Numbered from the stretch's first letter, positions 25,510 to 38,401 are shown. The stretch is DNA of 64,000 nt from Eonycteris spelaea (GCA_003508835.1 PUFA01000225.1:2046001-2110000); one strand, 5' to 3'. Program-made: numbers and translations. The notes: generated by a model not told the origin, from the letters alone.

Positions 25510-27150
25510 ATATGTGATTGGTCTTTCCTACTCTGATAAGTTATAAAATCCATGAGACTAAATCAGCATTAAATCTAATCTATATGCAGTCTTTTGGGAT
25601 CCAGGCCAAGGTAAAGGAAATATTTGTTGAAAAGACGTAAGGGTATTTATTTGGGACCATGCATCTTCTGTATTGGCTGGGGCAGGGTCTGCCCGGCTTG
25701 GTATTGGGGCCTGGAGAGTGGCCTCCCCCTCTTCCAAATGAAGTTCTCTGGCTCCCAGACAAACCAGAACTAGGCTGCCCATCTGTGTGAAGCTCTGCTG
25801 GGACCACAGGTAGCTCCAGTGAATAACTACCATGTGGGAACTCACTATTCTCATGCTGGCCCAAAGTGTGCAAGAAAGAAGGGTGATTCCTGCAGGACAG
25901 AGTCTAGCCTCAGCGGGGCCCTGCTTTATTCCTGGCAGATATTTAAGTCTCTCCCTACTTCTGTGACTCACCTGTCTGTCCTTGGTTAGGATTCCTCAGG
26001 GGACTCACACTCAGACTCTGGTCACTGCCTGTATGCAGAGCACGCTGAGAAATTCTAGCGACGATAATTTCTAAGTAAATTACCTAAGTACAGAAGGTCC
26101 ACCACGGGAGCTGGGGAGGTATGAAGCAGGAACAGAAGGTGGAAATAAGTGATTTGTGCATTAATCACAAAGCAATCAGTGGATGACAAGGGACCCTGGA
26201 GCTACTGGGTTTGTCCAGCTGGACTCAACAGAGAGAAAGGTCATCTTGCTAGAAAAGTCCCATCCATCACCAAGACACCCACTTGCCTGACTTCCATGTG
26301 CTGGGGCCTCCTATATTCCTACTTGGCACAGATGCCGCAGTGGCCTGGCTCATTGTCCTCCATCCTCCAGGCCATCCCAGCATCATATGCCCTGCCACAC
26401 CTGGTGCCAGGCCACAGAGTCTCATTGGCCCAGCACAGTGCAGAAGAGGTGTGGCTTTGGCTAGTTTACCTTCAGGAAGCCATTTATTCCCTTTACAGCT
26501 CCTGAGGCCTGCAAACTGCTCTTCCTGTGCCCTATACCTTCCCCAGTTCTCAGGGTCCAAGGACAGAGGCCATAAGTGCTCACTGCTCTCCCCAGTTTAT
26601 TCATTTACCTATCTGACCCTCCTCAGCTTCTTCCTACGTCTGTCAAATCTCCCCTCACCCTTCAATTGGATGAGCATAGAGGTCCCTGCTACGGGATGCA
26701 CCCTCTCACCTTCCCCTGCTCCTCTCTGGTCATGCCCTGACTCATGGGCAAACCTTGTTCCCTGAATTCTGATCCATTTGTTTCTGACATTATTTTCATT
26801 GCAAGTACGTTATGCCTTCCAGGCCATTTCCATTTTAATGAGTGCCATGTCTTTACACAGGTGTCACACCTGGCAGTGGATTTCAGCAGTGGCAAGGGGC
26901 TTGGGGCGGGGGAGAAGAGAAGTAATGTGGGACATCACTTGTAAAATTCTTAATCTTCCAGCAGGAAAGATTAAGATGGAACATCTCTTGCAGAGTTATT
27001 AAACTTTTTAGTAAACCTAGTTAAGTTTTCTTTCCTCTTTTCTTTGGGAAAAAGGCCCTTGCCCTCAAATCCTGATAATTGCCCTGAAACTGGTGACTCA
27101 GATCCTCTGGCTATTGATAAGGGTCATCAGCCCATTGTTAGCAGAAATAG
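25510..27150. other. Intergenic, nothing firm
   Basis: Possible L2-like decay at 26590-26750. No coding or RNA gene seen. Confidence 0.4.
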
Positions 27151-27151
27151 T

Positions 27152-28098
27152 GTTAGGCCAGACAGGGCCCTTAGAGTCTGAGAGGGGAGGGGACTTTAGG
27201 CCAAAGGCCTTTTTTTTAATTCTTTAAGAAATATATTAACCAAGCCTGTTTCCCTTTACTCACTTAATAGGCAAATCAATAATAGAAATTAATAGATATA
27301 TGATTTAAATAAGTTTGTATCTTCTTTTCCTTGTCCAGGGGCTGAGGCAGCACTTCAGCAGGAAACCCAAGACTCCGCCCTGACTGAGGCAGACAGGGAA
27401 AGAGCTCCATGAAACCCCAATAGGCTGGGACAACGGCCTTCTATGAAGAGACCTCTCGTCCCTGAACATCCATACTAATAATAAGGGAGTTCATGGCTCT
27501 TAGAAAAGATTTAATAAGGGGGTTTTGGGTCTGCCTCCAAAGACACTGAGGTCATCCTATCCTAGAAGGGGTCTGCCCTAATCTACCCACAAGTAAGCAA
27601 GACAGAAGGCATTTTTAGGCTAAAAGTAACTTCCACAAAGAAACAAGTGAGCAGAGAATTAGGTACCAATTTAAGCCAGTCACTCACACCTGCACAGAGA
27701 AGACCCCCAACGACCTTCAACTCACCTGAGCCTCATGATACCATCATTATAATATGATGCATATGCCCAGAAATTCATTAATATTATTATAACAGACTGC
27801 ATTCTGGGAATGAACATGAGCAGAAAGCAAATGATGAATTTCTGAATCCTGTCAATCTTAGTTGTCAATCAAGGAAGTCCACCCCTCTAACCACCCACAG
27901 TAAAAACCCCAAAAGCTTTGTTATCAGGTCTTTTGAGCCACACTTCTCTTGCTCATTTATGCTTCCACGTCTGGAAGTGTACTTTCCCTTCTAATAAAGC
28001 TTTTCCTTGCTGCTGTATTTCAGTGTCTTGTTCAATTCTTTGAGACATCAAGAACCTGGACAATGCCCAGGGAGAGGATCTCCACTCTCTGGTAACAG
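27152..28098 (+). mobile_element. Probable solitary LTR of a class I endogenous retrovirus
   Basis: The segment begins tgttaggccagacagggccc and ends ctctggtaaca (TG...CA form). Near its end it has a polyadenylation signal in ttctaataaagc at about 27990, followed by a GT-rich U5-like tail (gtcttgttcaattctttgag). No gag, pol or env sequence lies next to it, so it reads as a solo LTR. Target-site duplications are not convincing, so the ends are provisional. Confidence 0.5.
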
Positions 28099-28104
28099 AA
28101 AGGT

Positions 28105-28300
28105 TATTTCATGGCTCAAATCCACAGCTCTGGATTCAGACCCTCTATTTAAATCTTCGCACACTTCCTAGCTGTGTAACCTTGGGCAAGTCATTTAACT
28201 TCTCCTGTTTCCTCATCAATATCAGAGATAAATGTATCCAGCTCACAGATCTGGGGAGAAGATTTAATATGTATACAGTTTAAGATCCTGGTGCAAGGTT
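28105..28300 (+). repeat. MIR
   Basis: ctctggattcagaccctcta, ctagctgtgtaaccttgggc, then aagtcatttaacttctcc. It begins directly after the LTR. Confidence 0.8.
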
Positions 28301-28899
28301 GAAACTATTCTCCTTAGCATGGCGAGGGTGAGGGGAGAGGATCCAAACTGCCCTTCACTGCTGGATAGCAACCAGCAAGGCGGATTGTTTTAAAGGCACA
28401 TGCCCCCTAATATTGGCTGTGCTGTGTACTACGTGCCTCTGGATTTCTACCATTACGGCCATTCCTCTGAATAAGGATTATTTTTCTCTGAGGGTCCTCT
28501 TTGGAAATGTGAAATCCTATGAAAGTCAGTCACTAATACTATGATGTGAAAAGTTTAGTCAAAAGATTGTTTATTTTGTTCGTGAAAACACAGGATGACC
28601 TGGGGCTCAGAAACCAAGAAAGAACAAGGGTTGTCCCAGCCATGGGAAGCGTGTGATATGCCAGGCCCCGAACCAGCGCATCCAGACCTCACCAGCAGCT
28701 CTCAGAGGTAGTCGATGTGAAAAGTTTTTTTAAAGGTAAAATCAAGATCCTGTACAAATATAAAATTAGCATATGTCAATGGTTTAATTTAACTCATCAA
28801 TTAACGAGGGGACTAGTAAGATGTTACAGTTGTTCAAAGGAGAATCCCAAGAGCAGACATGTATAGAAGCCATCAGGAATGCTGCAAGTAATTTACTGC

Positions 28900-29110
28900 T
28901 GGATGCAAGGCTGGTCAATATCCACAGAGGAATAATCAATTGCCTCTCCACTGGCTACAATTAGCATATCGATGGGCAAAATCATTTGCATTATTAATCA
29001 GCTTTCCACAATTTACAGATTTGTAAAATAGCTCAAAGAGGATAAAAGGCAAAAGATAATCCAAGGGGAAATAGAGAGGACACCCAATAATAATATTTTT
29101 GCCCATTGCA
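28900..29110. promoter_or_regulatory. Possible conserved non-coding element with octamer
   Basis: Unique-looking AT-rich sequence with ATTTGCAT at 28984-28991, an adjoining attattaatca (homeodomain-type sites) and no repeat match that I recognise. Regulatory role is a guess from motif content only. Confidence 0.25.
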
Positions 29111-31310
29111 AAGTCTTTCACAACTTTTTCTCACATATGATTATCCACCTTTCATGGGCCAGGTTCCAAAGCAGAAAAGGCAGAGATGGGCACAGAAAGT
29201 GGGAAGGGGAAGGTTATCTAGTCCAGGGGCCCCGAGTGCCAAGAAGGCTGAGGAAATCTATGACAAAGATGTCATGTCTGGGATGATATTAGAAAAATAA
29301 GGATGAGGTAAGGTTCTCCCACAAAGCTTTATGATTTCAAAGGACTGTCCTTTATTGGAGCCTAAATGTCTTTTCCTTTAGGAAAAGGTGGTGATGATCT
29401 ACGGTAGCAGTAATTGCTATCTTTTTCATGTGCTCGTTTGATGAAACAAAGGCTGGCAACCCTATGTAAGTCACCGTCTTAAAAAAAATACATGTGGTTT
29501 TTGTTGTTTTGTTATTTCTTATTCATCTGTGATAGTTAAAAGTCTGGAAACACTAATTTTGTTCACAATTCTGAAAATGTCTGTTAAAGGTTAATTGGTT
29601 ACAGGCTGATACCCAGGTCCCCCAGCCCATCAGACTTCTCCCACCCTAGTGGAGGGTGGGAAGCCAGCGTGGACAGGGAGGGCATCGTGGTACGAGGCTG
29701 AATAGAGAAGAAAATGATGACTTACGGACTGACTCCTGGGAATGCTAGGGGGAGGCTGAGAGATAGGAGGTTTACCTCCACCATCCTCCCATCTGTAGTA
29801 GAGAAGTTTTTGGTGCGCAGGCCAGAGAGGGCCCCTCGCAGGCTTGGGACCAGCCCGCTCCTGCGAGGCCCCCCAGTGCCCAGGGTACAGGGATGTGGGC
29901 AGAAACCAACGAAGGCACTGCTTTCAAAGGCACAGTGCTGCCCCCCAGAGAGAAAGAGAGCCCAGCAGGCACCCCCCTCCCCCCCAAAGAACGGGGTGCA
30001 CACATACTGGAGTGTGGGTTTCTTTCTAAACAGTTGGACATCCCATCAGGGCCGGGTTGAGCTCCGTAGATCCGGCACCAGTGGTCCATGTGCTAAGAAC
30101 TACTTTCCTGAGTACCCGCTTCGGACGGCATTAACAGGAGAGACAGAGCAGGGGGAGGGAGATAGCGCCCAATGCGTTTGAAAGAAAAGTGCATTTAAAT
30201 TTAACTCATAGTGTAGCTGAACAGTGGGTTTGGAAAATTGGTTGTTTAGCTTTGCAGTTGGTGTCAGGGACCCACTGACTGAGAGAGAATGAAAGCAGCT
30301 TGAGTTTGTAAACTGGTAATACTGTGAACCAAGGTGAAGGGCCTCTAGAGAGCAGGGACTTCTTTTCCCGATTCCTACACATCAGGGAAAACGGCAGGAC
30401 TGAGCACGGAAGCCGCTGCCAGGGGCCTGAGCCGGGAGCACTGCAGGCAGCGGCTTCGCCTTCAGAGTTTTTGTGTTCGCAGCTCTTCCTTCCAGAATTC
30501 CAGAACCCCAGATGCAGGAGAGGCTGGAACTCCCCTGACAAATGGCCCCGAGGCCTCTGTGGAGCCCCGTGCCCCGGGAAGGCTCACCGCACATGGGCCC
30601 AGCCGGCCCCGCTGTTCGCCAGCTCTGATGAGCGGTAAATTCCTTCTGTGTGTGCCGAAACCTGTGTCCCTTCTGTCAACCAGCATGGTGGGCAGACACT
30701 GTGGTACATGGGAATGGCCTCTCAGAGAAGACCTGACCCACAGGTCACAGACTACCCAAATTCACCTGCAGGCTTCTTTCATGGCCTACTTAACATTTAG
30801 AACTATTTTTTTGATCCAATATTTACAATACAGAGATTTCCTATAAAAATATAGCCTGGTAGAATTTCTTGAAATATTAGAAATGCTGGCAACAATGACA
30901 CCACACTACCCCCGGAAAACGCCAGGCTGCAGTCCGGCGGTGGCTGCCCCTGGGTGTGGGCGTGGCTCTCCAGCGCCACCATCTCCTTGCCCCAGCTGCT
31001 TTCCTTGTCTGTGAGACCCGACTGGTCCATAAATGCATGAGTTTGTGAGGCCAGACCTTGCCCACACTCCAGGTTTTAGCGTACAAAGATCTATTTTGGT
31101 CTAATGGTCATTCCCTTCCTCTATCATTTAGCCTCTCCCTCCCAGAGCTATGCCCACCCCCAGGGACTTCTCTCCTGTCCTGCTCTTATTTCTACCTCAT
31201 GACCTCATCAATGTAAAAATCGCCAAATCTGATCAGTTTTGTTTAATATTCCTTTTCCTATACATTTGAGTCAGTGGTTCCCACCAGCAAGAAGACCACC
31301 TCTACTCTAT
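29111..31310. other. Intergenic, locally GC-rich
   Basis: 29700-30650 is GC-richer, with a 155-codon plus-strand frame at 29714-30181 that has no recognisable domain and no splice or promoter context. I do not call a gene. Confidence 0.4.
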
Positions 31311-31312
31311 AT

Positions 31313-31335
31313 GGGGTGGGGGTGGGGGACGGGGG
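31313..31335 (+). other. G-quadruplex-prone tract
   Basis: Four G-runs of 4, 5, 5 and 5 bases are separated by one or two bases. A second G-rich run (ggggggtgggggg) lies at about 31381-31394. Confidence 0.75.
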
Positions 31336-31464
31336 AGTTGAAAATGATTGCTTTATTGTAATAATTGGGCCAAGTAGTCTTGGGGGGTGGGGGGCAGAGA
31401 TGCTAAGTATCCTGCTATGTGAGGGATAGTCCCATTAAAAAAAAAAAGAACTCTGGAGAAACAC

Positions 31465-31760
31465 TGAAATGGGACTCTGGCTTTATCTTCTCTTTGACTG
31501 CTGTATGCCTCTGTGAAATGGAGAGAACACATTTCATCCATATAACATTATACTTCTTTCATAGGGTTGCTGTGAAGATTACGAGATAAAACAAAACAGA
31601 TACTTGACACACACTAAGCACGCGATGAATGTTAGCGATGATGACTAGTTTAGAAAATGGAATGGTGAGACTAGCGTGTCTGCCCACAGATCTGAATTCC
31701 AGCTCTGCTAGGACAGCTAGTCTGCCATTAGCCAATCATGTGACCGACCATGTCATCTCC
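31465..31760 (+). repeat. Two MIR fragments in tandem
   Basis: 31465-31640 ends with gggttgctgtgaagattacg and cacacactaagcacgcgatg. 31665-31760 restarts with a MIR 5' part (cagatctgaattccagctct, then aatcatgtgacc). Confidence 0.55.
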
Positions 31761-32677
31761 TCTCTGGTACGACGCGGGGTTGTACTAGACTTCTCCAGGC
31801 CCATCCATCCCCAATATCCCATGGCTCTGTGTTCCTAATTAGATGCATGACACATCCTTTTGCTTTCCTTTCAGGTTTTTCTTGTCTGAGCCCGCTTTCC
31901 CAGGTGCAACGTTGAAAGCTGACCCGAGGCTGTATTTCCTCCCGCAACAAATTAAAAAGTAAAAATACAGGTCAAGAATAAACAGTGTGTACAAGACAGA
32001 CACGCTCTGGATATCATTGCTTCTCGAGGTCTGTGATGTTTTGAGGGAGGCTGTGGAGGTCGGTGGCCTCAATTTTTCCTAGTCTCCCCCCTTCCTCAGA
32101 GGGAGAAAGAGTTTCTCCCCAGAATGTAGGCCCTTGTGATGGGCACCTGTCCATCAGCAGACTCTCACCACAAGAAATTCAGGGCAACAGCTTCTGAGGC
32201 TCAGCAGAGGCTCAGAAATAGGCCCTCCCTCACCCTACCTTCCTGTTCCGCCTGGAAAGAAGGCCAGACAGCCTTGGGGGCTAGAGGGAGAGGCTAACAT
32301 CAAAGGGAAAACCAGCAGCTCAGTTCATTTGAATAAACCAGAAAGAAAGGAATTGTAATAGTTTATTATCAAGAGAATCATTTGTAACTAGGTTACAGAT
32401 AGTCTGAAAGCTGGTGAATGGTTGGTAGAAATGGACAAAATCAAAAACAGAAATGTAATTCTCTTGGTGGCTGATATAGAGTTAGAATACCATTTATGCC
32501 AACCTCCTTACTCCAGATTTCCCTCCTGAATTTTAGAGGAATCTTACGAATGATTCCCCCAAGCACCAGGAGTAACAATATTTAAATAAAGATTTGAACT
32601 TACGGGGTTATCCTCAGGCAGATTGAACATGTTGTTTTAAGGGCAGAGACCTTCCCCTAAGAGTTTATAGGTTACTG

Positions 32678-32691
32678 GTGCCCTCTGGTGG
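32678..32691 (-). promoter_or_regulatory. CTCF-like motif
   Basis: The minus strand reads CCACCAGAGGGCAC, which fits the vertebrate CTCF core CCASYAGRKGGCRC at every position. Whether it is occupied is not visible. Confidence 0.5.
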
Positions 32692-32794
32692 AAGATAAAG
32701 GTTACAACTGCTGGTTAGAGGCCAGAGATTTGATTGGTCACTCACGAATGAGAAAGCTGAAATCCCCAGCTCTGATGAAAGCAAGAGGAAGAGG

Positions 32795-32905
32795 AAATAT
32801 CAGGTGCTAAGCACCTCACTTACATTACCTCATCTGCCCACCACGCCGTTTTCCAGATCAGACATTAAATGGACTGCCTAAAGTCTAACTGGCAATCCTA
32901 ATTCA
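32795..32905 (-). repeat. MIR
   Basis: Inverted MIR fragment: caggtgctaagcacctcact, then cattacctcatctgcccacc. Confidence 0.5.
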
Positions 32906-32979
32906 GTGCCAAGGATTCCAAAAGTCCTGATGGTTACAAGTGTGTCAAATGCATACACACAAATGCGCAGTGTGTGCGC

Positions 32980-33082
32980 ACACACACACACATGCACACA
33001 CATGCACACATGTGCACACAGAGTGAGAGATAGAGAGAGGGAGGGATGGGAGGGAAGGAGAGAGAGAGAGAAAGAGAGAGAG

Positions 33083-33140
<58 letters not shown>
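32980..33140. repeat. Compound (CA)n and (GA)n microsatellite
   Basis: CA-rich repeats run from 32980 to 33020. GA-rich repeats run from 33020 to 33139, with a nearly perfect (GA)n in the last 50 bases. Confidence 0.98.
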
Positions 33141-33141
<1 letters not shown>

Positions 33142-33284
33142 CATTCGAGTATTTGCCCAGTTGAAATCTAGGAGTCCAATAGGAAAAAAAAAAAAAATCC
33201 ATCCTTATGCCCAAGACCTTGTCTCTAACAATTTCCCACTGTTCCTCTCTTCTTCCCAACACTTTCTGTCACAGTTTTAGTATA

Positions 33285-33473
33285 CAGCAGTGGTTCTAAG
33301 TGTGGTTCCTAGGCTAGCAACACCAGCATCACCTGGGAACCTGAAATATAGATGCTTGGGCCCCACCCAGAGTCTCTTGGGTGCAACCTTTGGAAAGGGG
33401 GCCTACCGATCTGCTGGCAAAGTCCTCCAGGTGGTTCTGATGCTTGCTAAGTTTTGAGAGCTACTGCTCTACA
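33285..33473 (+). mobile_element. MER5A (hAT-Charlie)
   Basis: cagtggttctaagtgtggtt, gcatcacctgggaacctgaa and aggtggttctgatgcttgct follow MER5A from end to end. The terminal inverted repeats (cagtggttct and gagctactgctct) are still visible. Confidence 0.85.
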
Positions 33474-33599
33474 ACAGGGTTCTTAACCCAGGGACCACAG
33501 AGGGTTTTAGGGGATCTAAAAGCTGCTTGGGTTTGCATATAAAACTTTACACGTGTGTATAGCCTTTCTCTGGCAGCCACCTCTTGGCCCCACAAGTTA

Positions 33600-34530
33600 T
33601 GAACTACTCCTCTATGATTGTTTCACGGCAAACATCCCTTGCCTGCACCCAGAAACTCTTTCCTCCACGTCTTCACCTTAAAGGACGGCTGGCTTTCCCC
33701 CGAGTCTTGGTGGTCGTTTGCCCACACCTCCTGGACCTTCAGCATCAACGGCTCCCCGTCTGCACCCAGACGCCATTCCTCCACGCAGCACTCTCTGCTC
33801 CTTTGATACACAGACCCAGACTTCTCTTTATTCTTCCTTTATTGTGTCATCTGCTGACCTTCCAGATCCTTTCCCTCATTCATTACAGACTTTGGGTTCT
33901 TACAGTCCTCCCATCCTGGGTGAGGGCATATCATGTCATGTGAATGACTCATCCAACACCCAGCCTCACAGAACCATCGGCAACAACCTCAACATCGAAG
34001 AATTTCACCTCCAGACACTTCAACCACTCGCTGGATGCCATGCCTGGCACTTGCCCTCACCTGGACCGCTCCACCTCTGTACTGGTTGGCTTAGACTAAG
34101 TTATGGCGTGGTAACAACCCCTCAAATCTTAGTGACTTCCAATCCAGTGTTTGTTTAGGGACAAGAGCATTGACTGACCCCCACACATCCCTAAACCTCT
34201 GCTCAGAAATAGCATGCTTCTCTCTGCTCAGTCCACTCCTACTATACCACCATTCTTTCCATTCCGTTAAGGCTTTGCACCTCCTGTGAGCCCCCTCCTG
34301 GAAATGATGACCATAGATACTCACAGTAGGTGCTGACTTGACATCTCTACATCCCGTAAGGTATTTGAGCCTTAGAGAAGCTAAGGAAACTGCCTTCACC
34401 TCCTTCTTCTTGCCTTCTAGGTTAGAACCATCACTTCAACTATTATGGAAACAACTATTAGAGCCCAGGTCCAGGATGTCAGTCTGCAAGTCGTGTGACT
34501 TTCTCCTGAAGCACTCAGCAGCTGGGCCTG
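33600..34530. other. Intergenic, possibly L2-derived
   Basis: C/T-rich sequence resembling a decayed LINE2 interior. A different old repeat may begin near 34087. Too diverged to name. Confidence 0.3.
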
Positions 34531-34534
34531 CTGG

Positions 34535-34752
34535 TTCTCAACCAGGGACAATTTTCTCCTTAAGCGACATTGCCAATGTGTGCAGAAATGTTGCTTCTCA
34601 TAATTGGCGGTAAAGGGAAGGAATTGTGCTACTGGCATCTAGTGTAGAGGCCAGGGATGCAGTTAAACATCCTACAATGCCCAGGACACCCCTCTGCCCC
34701 CAAAAGGATTTTCCAACCCAAAATGTCAATAGTGCTGAGGTTGAGAAATCCT
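34535..34752 (+). mobile_element. MER20 (hAT-Charlie)
   Basis: ggttctcaaccagggacaat, ctactggcatctagtgtaga, aacatcctacaatgcccagg, then gttgagaaatcctgg. Near full length. Confidence 0.85.
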
Positions 34753-34799
34753 GGTCTAGAGATGGGACAGTGCCAGGCAATCATCTTGCAGGTTTCCCT

Positions 34800-35255
34800 A
34801 GTCCGTTCTCTCTCCCATTCCCCAGAGCACCTTTTAGACTTTCTCCATCCTCTTCAAACTCTTCTCCCAGCTCCGTCCTCTGTTATACTCAGCTGTCTCC
34901 TTCCTTCCATGCTGCCGGCTACACTGAACTGGGCAGTCTTCCCTGGCGCCATTATTTCCTCACCTAAAGGCCTTTGCAGGTTTCTTATCTGTGACGCTCT
35001 TCTCCTCCTAACTCCTATCCTTCCTTTAGCTCTCCGCTTCTCATTTCTTTGAAGAGGTTGTTCCTAAACCCTTGACTAAATGAGGCCCCTCTTCCATATT
35101 TGTCATAGGGGCAAGTATTCTCGCAATATAACATTCACTACACGAATTATGTGTTAACTAGTTTTCTTAAGCCATGAGAGTGGGGATCATATTATCTTCC
35201 CCACTTCTCCTCAGTATCTAGAAAGTATTACATAAGAGGTACTTAATATTTATAG
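34800..35255 (+). repeat. LINE2 3' end
   Basis: Typical L2 pyrimidine-rich course with cctaaaggcctttgcaggtt, then ccatgagagtggggatcata and a terminal taagaggtacttaatattta. Confidence 0.7.
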
Positions 35256-35534
35256 CCCAGGTCTCTCCTGAGCTCCATTTGCAGTTGGATCTTCTCATAT
35301 GTACAAAGTCAACAACACATCCAAAACTAAGCTCATCATTTCTTCCACACACCACACCACCACCACCACCAAAAGAGCCTATTCTTTGACCATATTTCTC
35401 GGTAAATGACACCACCATCCATCCACTACCCAAGCCATCCTTGACTCCTTCCTTTCCCTCACACCCACAATCTTTAAGTCTGTCACTTCTACCTTGATTT
35501 CTCTCAAATCCATGTACTTCTTTTGTCTCAGACA

Positions 35535-35690
35535 TAATGGTTTTAACCATTGACTGAGCGTGATTCTTAGTTACCCTGGACAGGTTATTAATTTTTCTAA
35601 GCCTTAAATACTTCATGGGATAATAGATGACAAGTCAGTACCTACTAAGTGTTCAGTAAATGTTATCTATTTATTATTCTTTCCAGGCCG
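35535..35690 (+). repeat. MIR 3' part
   Basis: ctggacaggttattaatttt, then cctactaagtgttcagtaaa before an L2 piece. Confidence 0.5.
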
Positions 35691-36170
35691 ACTGCCATTA
35701 CCTTAGGAATATCATTTCCAGCTCAGACTGCTGCCACAGCCTAATTGTTGTAGCCAGCACTCCGGTCTATTCTCAACAAGGCAGCCAGAAAGATCGTTCG
35801 AAAATGCAAATGAGATGTCACACCCCTGCTTTCAATCCTTTAATGGATGTCCCCTGCCTTCAAGATAAGATTTAAATGAATTAGCTTGGCACATCATGTT
35901 TTCATCATCAAGCCCTTCAACACTCCAGCCCCAGCTCTCACTTCTCCAATATCCTTTGCTCCGATTACATGGAACAACTTATCCCCCAAACAAGCCATTC
36001 TCCCATCCACAGTTCCTTCCTTTGCTGCTTCCTCACAAATGTCCTATGTCCCTAACTCCATTGTTAGACTGTAGGCAACTTAATAGAGCTTCCTTATTCA
36101 CTGTGGTAGTCCCAGTACCAAGCAAACTCTGGCTCGTATTAACAAGCATTTACTGAATGAATTTAATTCC
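35690..36170 (+). repeat. LINE2 3' end
   Basis: ccagctcagactgctgccac, aatcctttaatggatgtccc, then gcatttactgaatgaattta. Confidence 0.7.
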
Positions 36171-36904
36171 TTTTATTTTGAAGAGAAAAGAAAGCAAATG
36201 GAAAAAATTAACCTAATGTGTTCAGGGAAGGGATGTACATAGTATGGCTATCCCTGTATCTCAAACTTCTAATGACCTGAAATCCCTTAATAGCACTAAT
36301 TCTTTTCACACCTTTAGAGGTTGATTTGTGCAAATTCTAGCAACCACTCCCTAGGCAATTTGCTGATAACTCAGCTCAGTTACTAGTCTCAGCTTGCCTT
36401 CCTCTGGCTTCAAGACTACATTTAAAAACGATAAATCTGTAGCACCAAGGCAAATAGGATGTGAAAAAAACAAGAAACATTTATGTAGTTGGGATCATTA
36501 ATAAGTACCTTAAAGATGTCACAAACATGGCAGGGGCTGTGTAACAGAGAAGTTGGCCCCGTCCTGGTCTCTAATGCTCTTCTTGCTTTTTTGTTTTTAA
36601 AATGCTACCCCTGGCGTTTCCAGTATCATCCCCACACCCTACTCCAAGGGCCCCCTCACATAGGAGTACACTATGTATCTCTAGGGGACAGCTTCCTATG
36701 GCGGCTTAGGAAGGGTGCCCCCAAAAGTTGTGCAGTGGGCACCCATCTGCGCCAATTATGTGGTAGCTATAAGCTCCCAACAACTGACCTGATGTTTCAC
36801 TCACCTTAATGGCCTCAGCTTTAAAATGACCTTCTGAAACAGAGGGCAAGCTCTCTGAGGGCGGGCTCATTTCCCTTTGCTGTCCTTCCAAATAACAGAA
36901 CCTG

Positions 36905-37035
36905 AGGGCCCTGGACCAGCGGCTTCAATGAAGCTTCATAAGAGTGTATAAATGTGCTTTTTTATGAGACTTAAAATTCATTAGCTTTTCAAAGAAAGTT
37001 ATAATCCCTAAAAGTTTAAGAACTGCTGCTAGAGA
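36905..37035 (-). mobile_element. hAT-Charlie fragment
   Basis: Read in reverse, agcagttcttaaacttttag and tttgaaaagctaatgaattt are followed by a ggtccagggccctcagg end. This resembles Charlie-group non-autonomous elements. Confidence 0.45.
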
Positions 37036-37859
37036 CCCTAGCAGAGACCAAGCATGTGACTGCATACTTTGTGGCAAAACTTCAGTACACCTTCACACTA
37101 GCCCCAATTCAAAAACACAACTAAAAAGAACCCTGCACCTGACACATCTTTATAAATCCAAGATAGGCAAATCTGTCATCTCACTGTCTGAAATCTCAGT
37201 AACAGAATGAACAAGGTGATGTCATTGTGGGCTCAGTAAAGTTCGGTAGTCTTGTGCCTAGTGAGAGGGCTTGCCTAAGTCACTGTAAGATATGAAGATA
37301 CTATATATTCTGATTCTCAAGGGCTCTGTGCAGGGGAAGAACCTCCAAGGCTGCCTAACTAGCTCAATGCTAAAAACACTCTACAAAATCGAAACTTTCC
37401 TTCAGGACTGAGAACCTGAAAATGAAATATAATTATAGGTAACTGAGGGAAAATATCAGAAGCTGCTATTGATTGAGTATAGCAACTTTCATGGCAAAAG
37501 CTATTCTCTTCACCCCCAAATGAGACCAAAGGTTATACATAAAAACAGAAAATGAGGTTTTGCTGTATACAAACAAAATTACATATTTCCCCAATAATGA
37601 CACAAAATGGCAAAATGAAAAACATTTAATACACAAAAAAGCACAACAGAATCAACAGGTGATTCAAAGCATTAGATAGTGCAAACACCAAAAAGACACA
37701 AGGCTATTAACAGTGGTGCTTATGAGGACTAGGCAAGAACACACGAAAAATGTCTTTCTTCATTTAGTGAGCTGGCCACTATTCAGTTATTTTAAATTGC
37801 CATTTTCTTTCCACTTTATGAAAACCCCCAAGCTTGGTCTACCAAGAGCATAACTTCTA

Positions 37860-37990
37860 ATATCTTATTCAAGGCCATTACAGGTTAAGTTGTTCCCCCA
37901 TATTTAATTCCCACGACAAACTGAGGTACAAAGGGTAGTAATGCGAACTCATTTTACAAATGAGAAAAACTGGTGTAAGGTCAAGACAGG
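37860..37990 (-). repeat. MIR
   Basis: Inverted MIR: atttaattcccacgacaaac, then cattttacaaatgagaaaaa and a caagacaggc end. Confidence 0.55.
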
Positions 37991-38401
37991 CACTCAAGAT
38001 AGTGGAATAATCTGACTCCACTCTGAGAGGCGCCCAGGAGAGTCCCATTCACAGGCTGCTTAAGACCCCTCCCCACCTTGCCAAGTGCCCAGGGGGCCAG
38101 AAACATTTCATTCCCACATGAAAACATTACTTTTAAAAGGAAGAAAGAAAAGCAAATCAGTGGAGACATTTTGATTCTTATTAAAAAGAAAATGAAAAAC
38201 AATGCCAACTATAGGGGGAAAAAATCCTCCTGTAGGAAGAGGGAAGGCTGACCTCAATTTCTTAGTGCTGAGGTAAGGGAGCTAATCACCCTGTTCCTCC
38301 ATGATACACAAGAAGGAAGCTTCATTACAAGCTGTTGTGACACCAGCAGCTCTGATGTCACAGCTTCCCTTCCTGAATGTTAGAATCCACCTCCTCACTC
38401 T

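Noticed and set aside
29714..30181. Plus-strand open frame of 155 codons in GC-rich DNA
   Set aside because: No recognisable family, and overlapping frames of similar length on both strands indicate a composition effect.
30400..30650. CpG island promoter
   Set aside because: GC content is raised but CpG density looks too low and the stretch too short. No first-exon signals seen.
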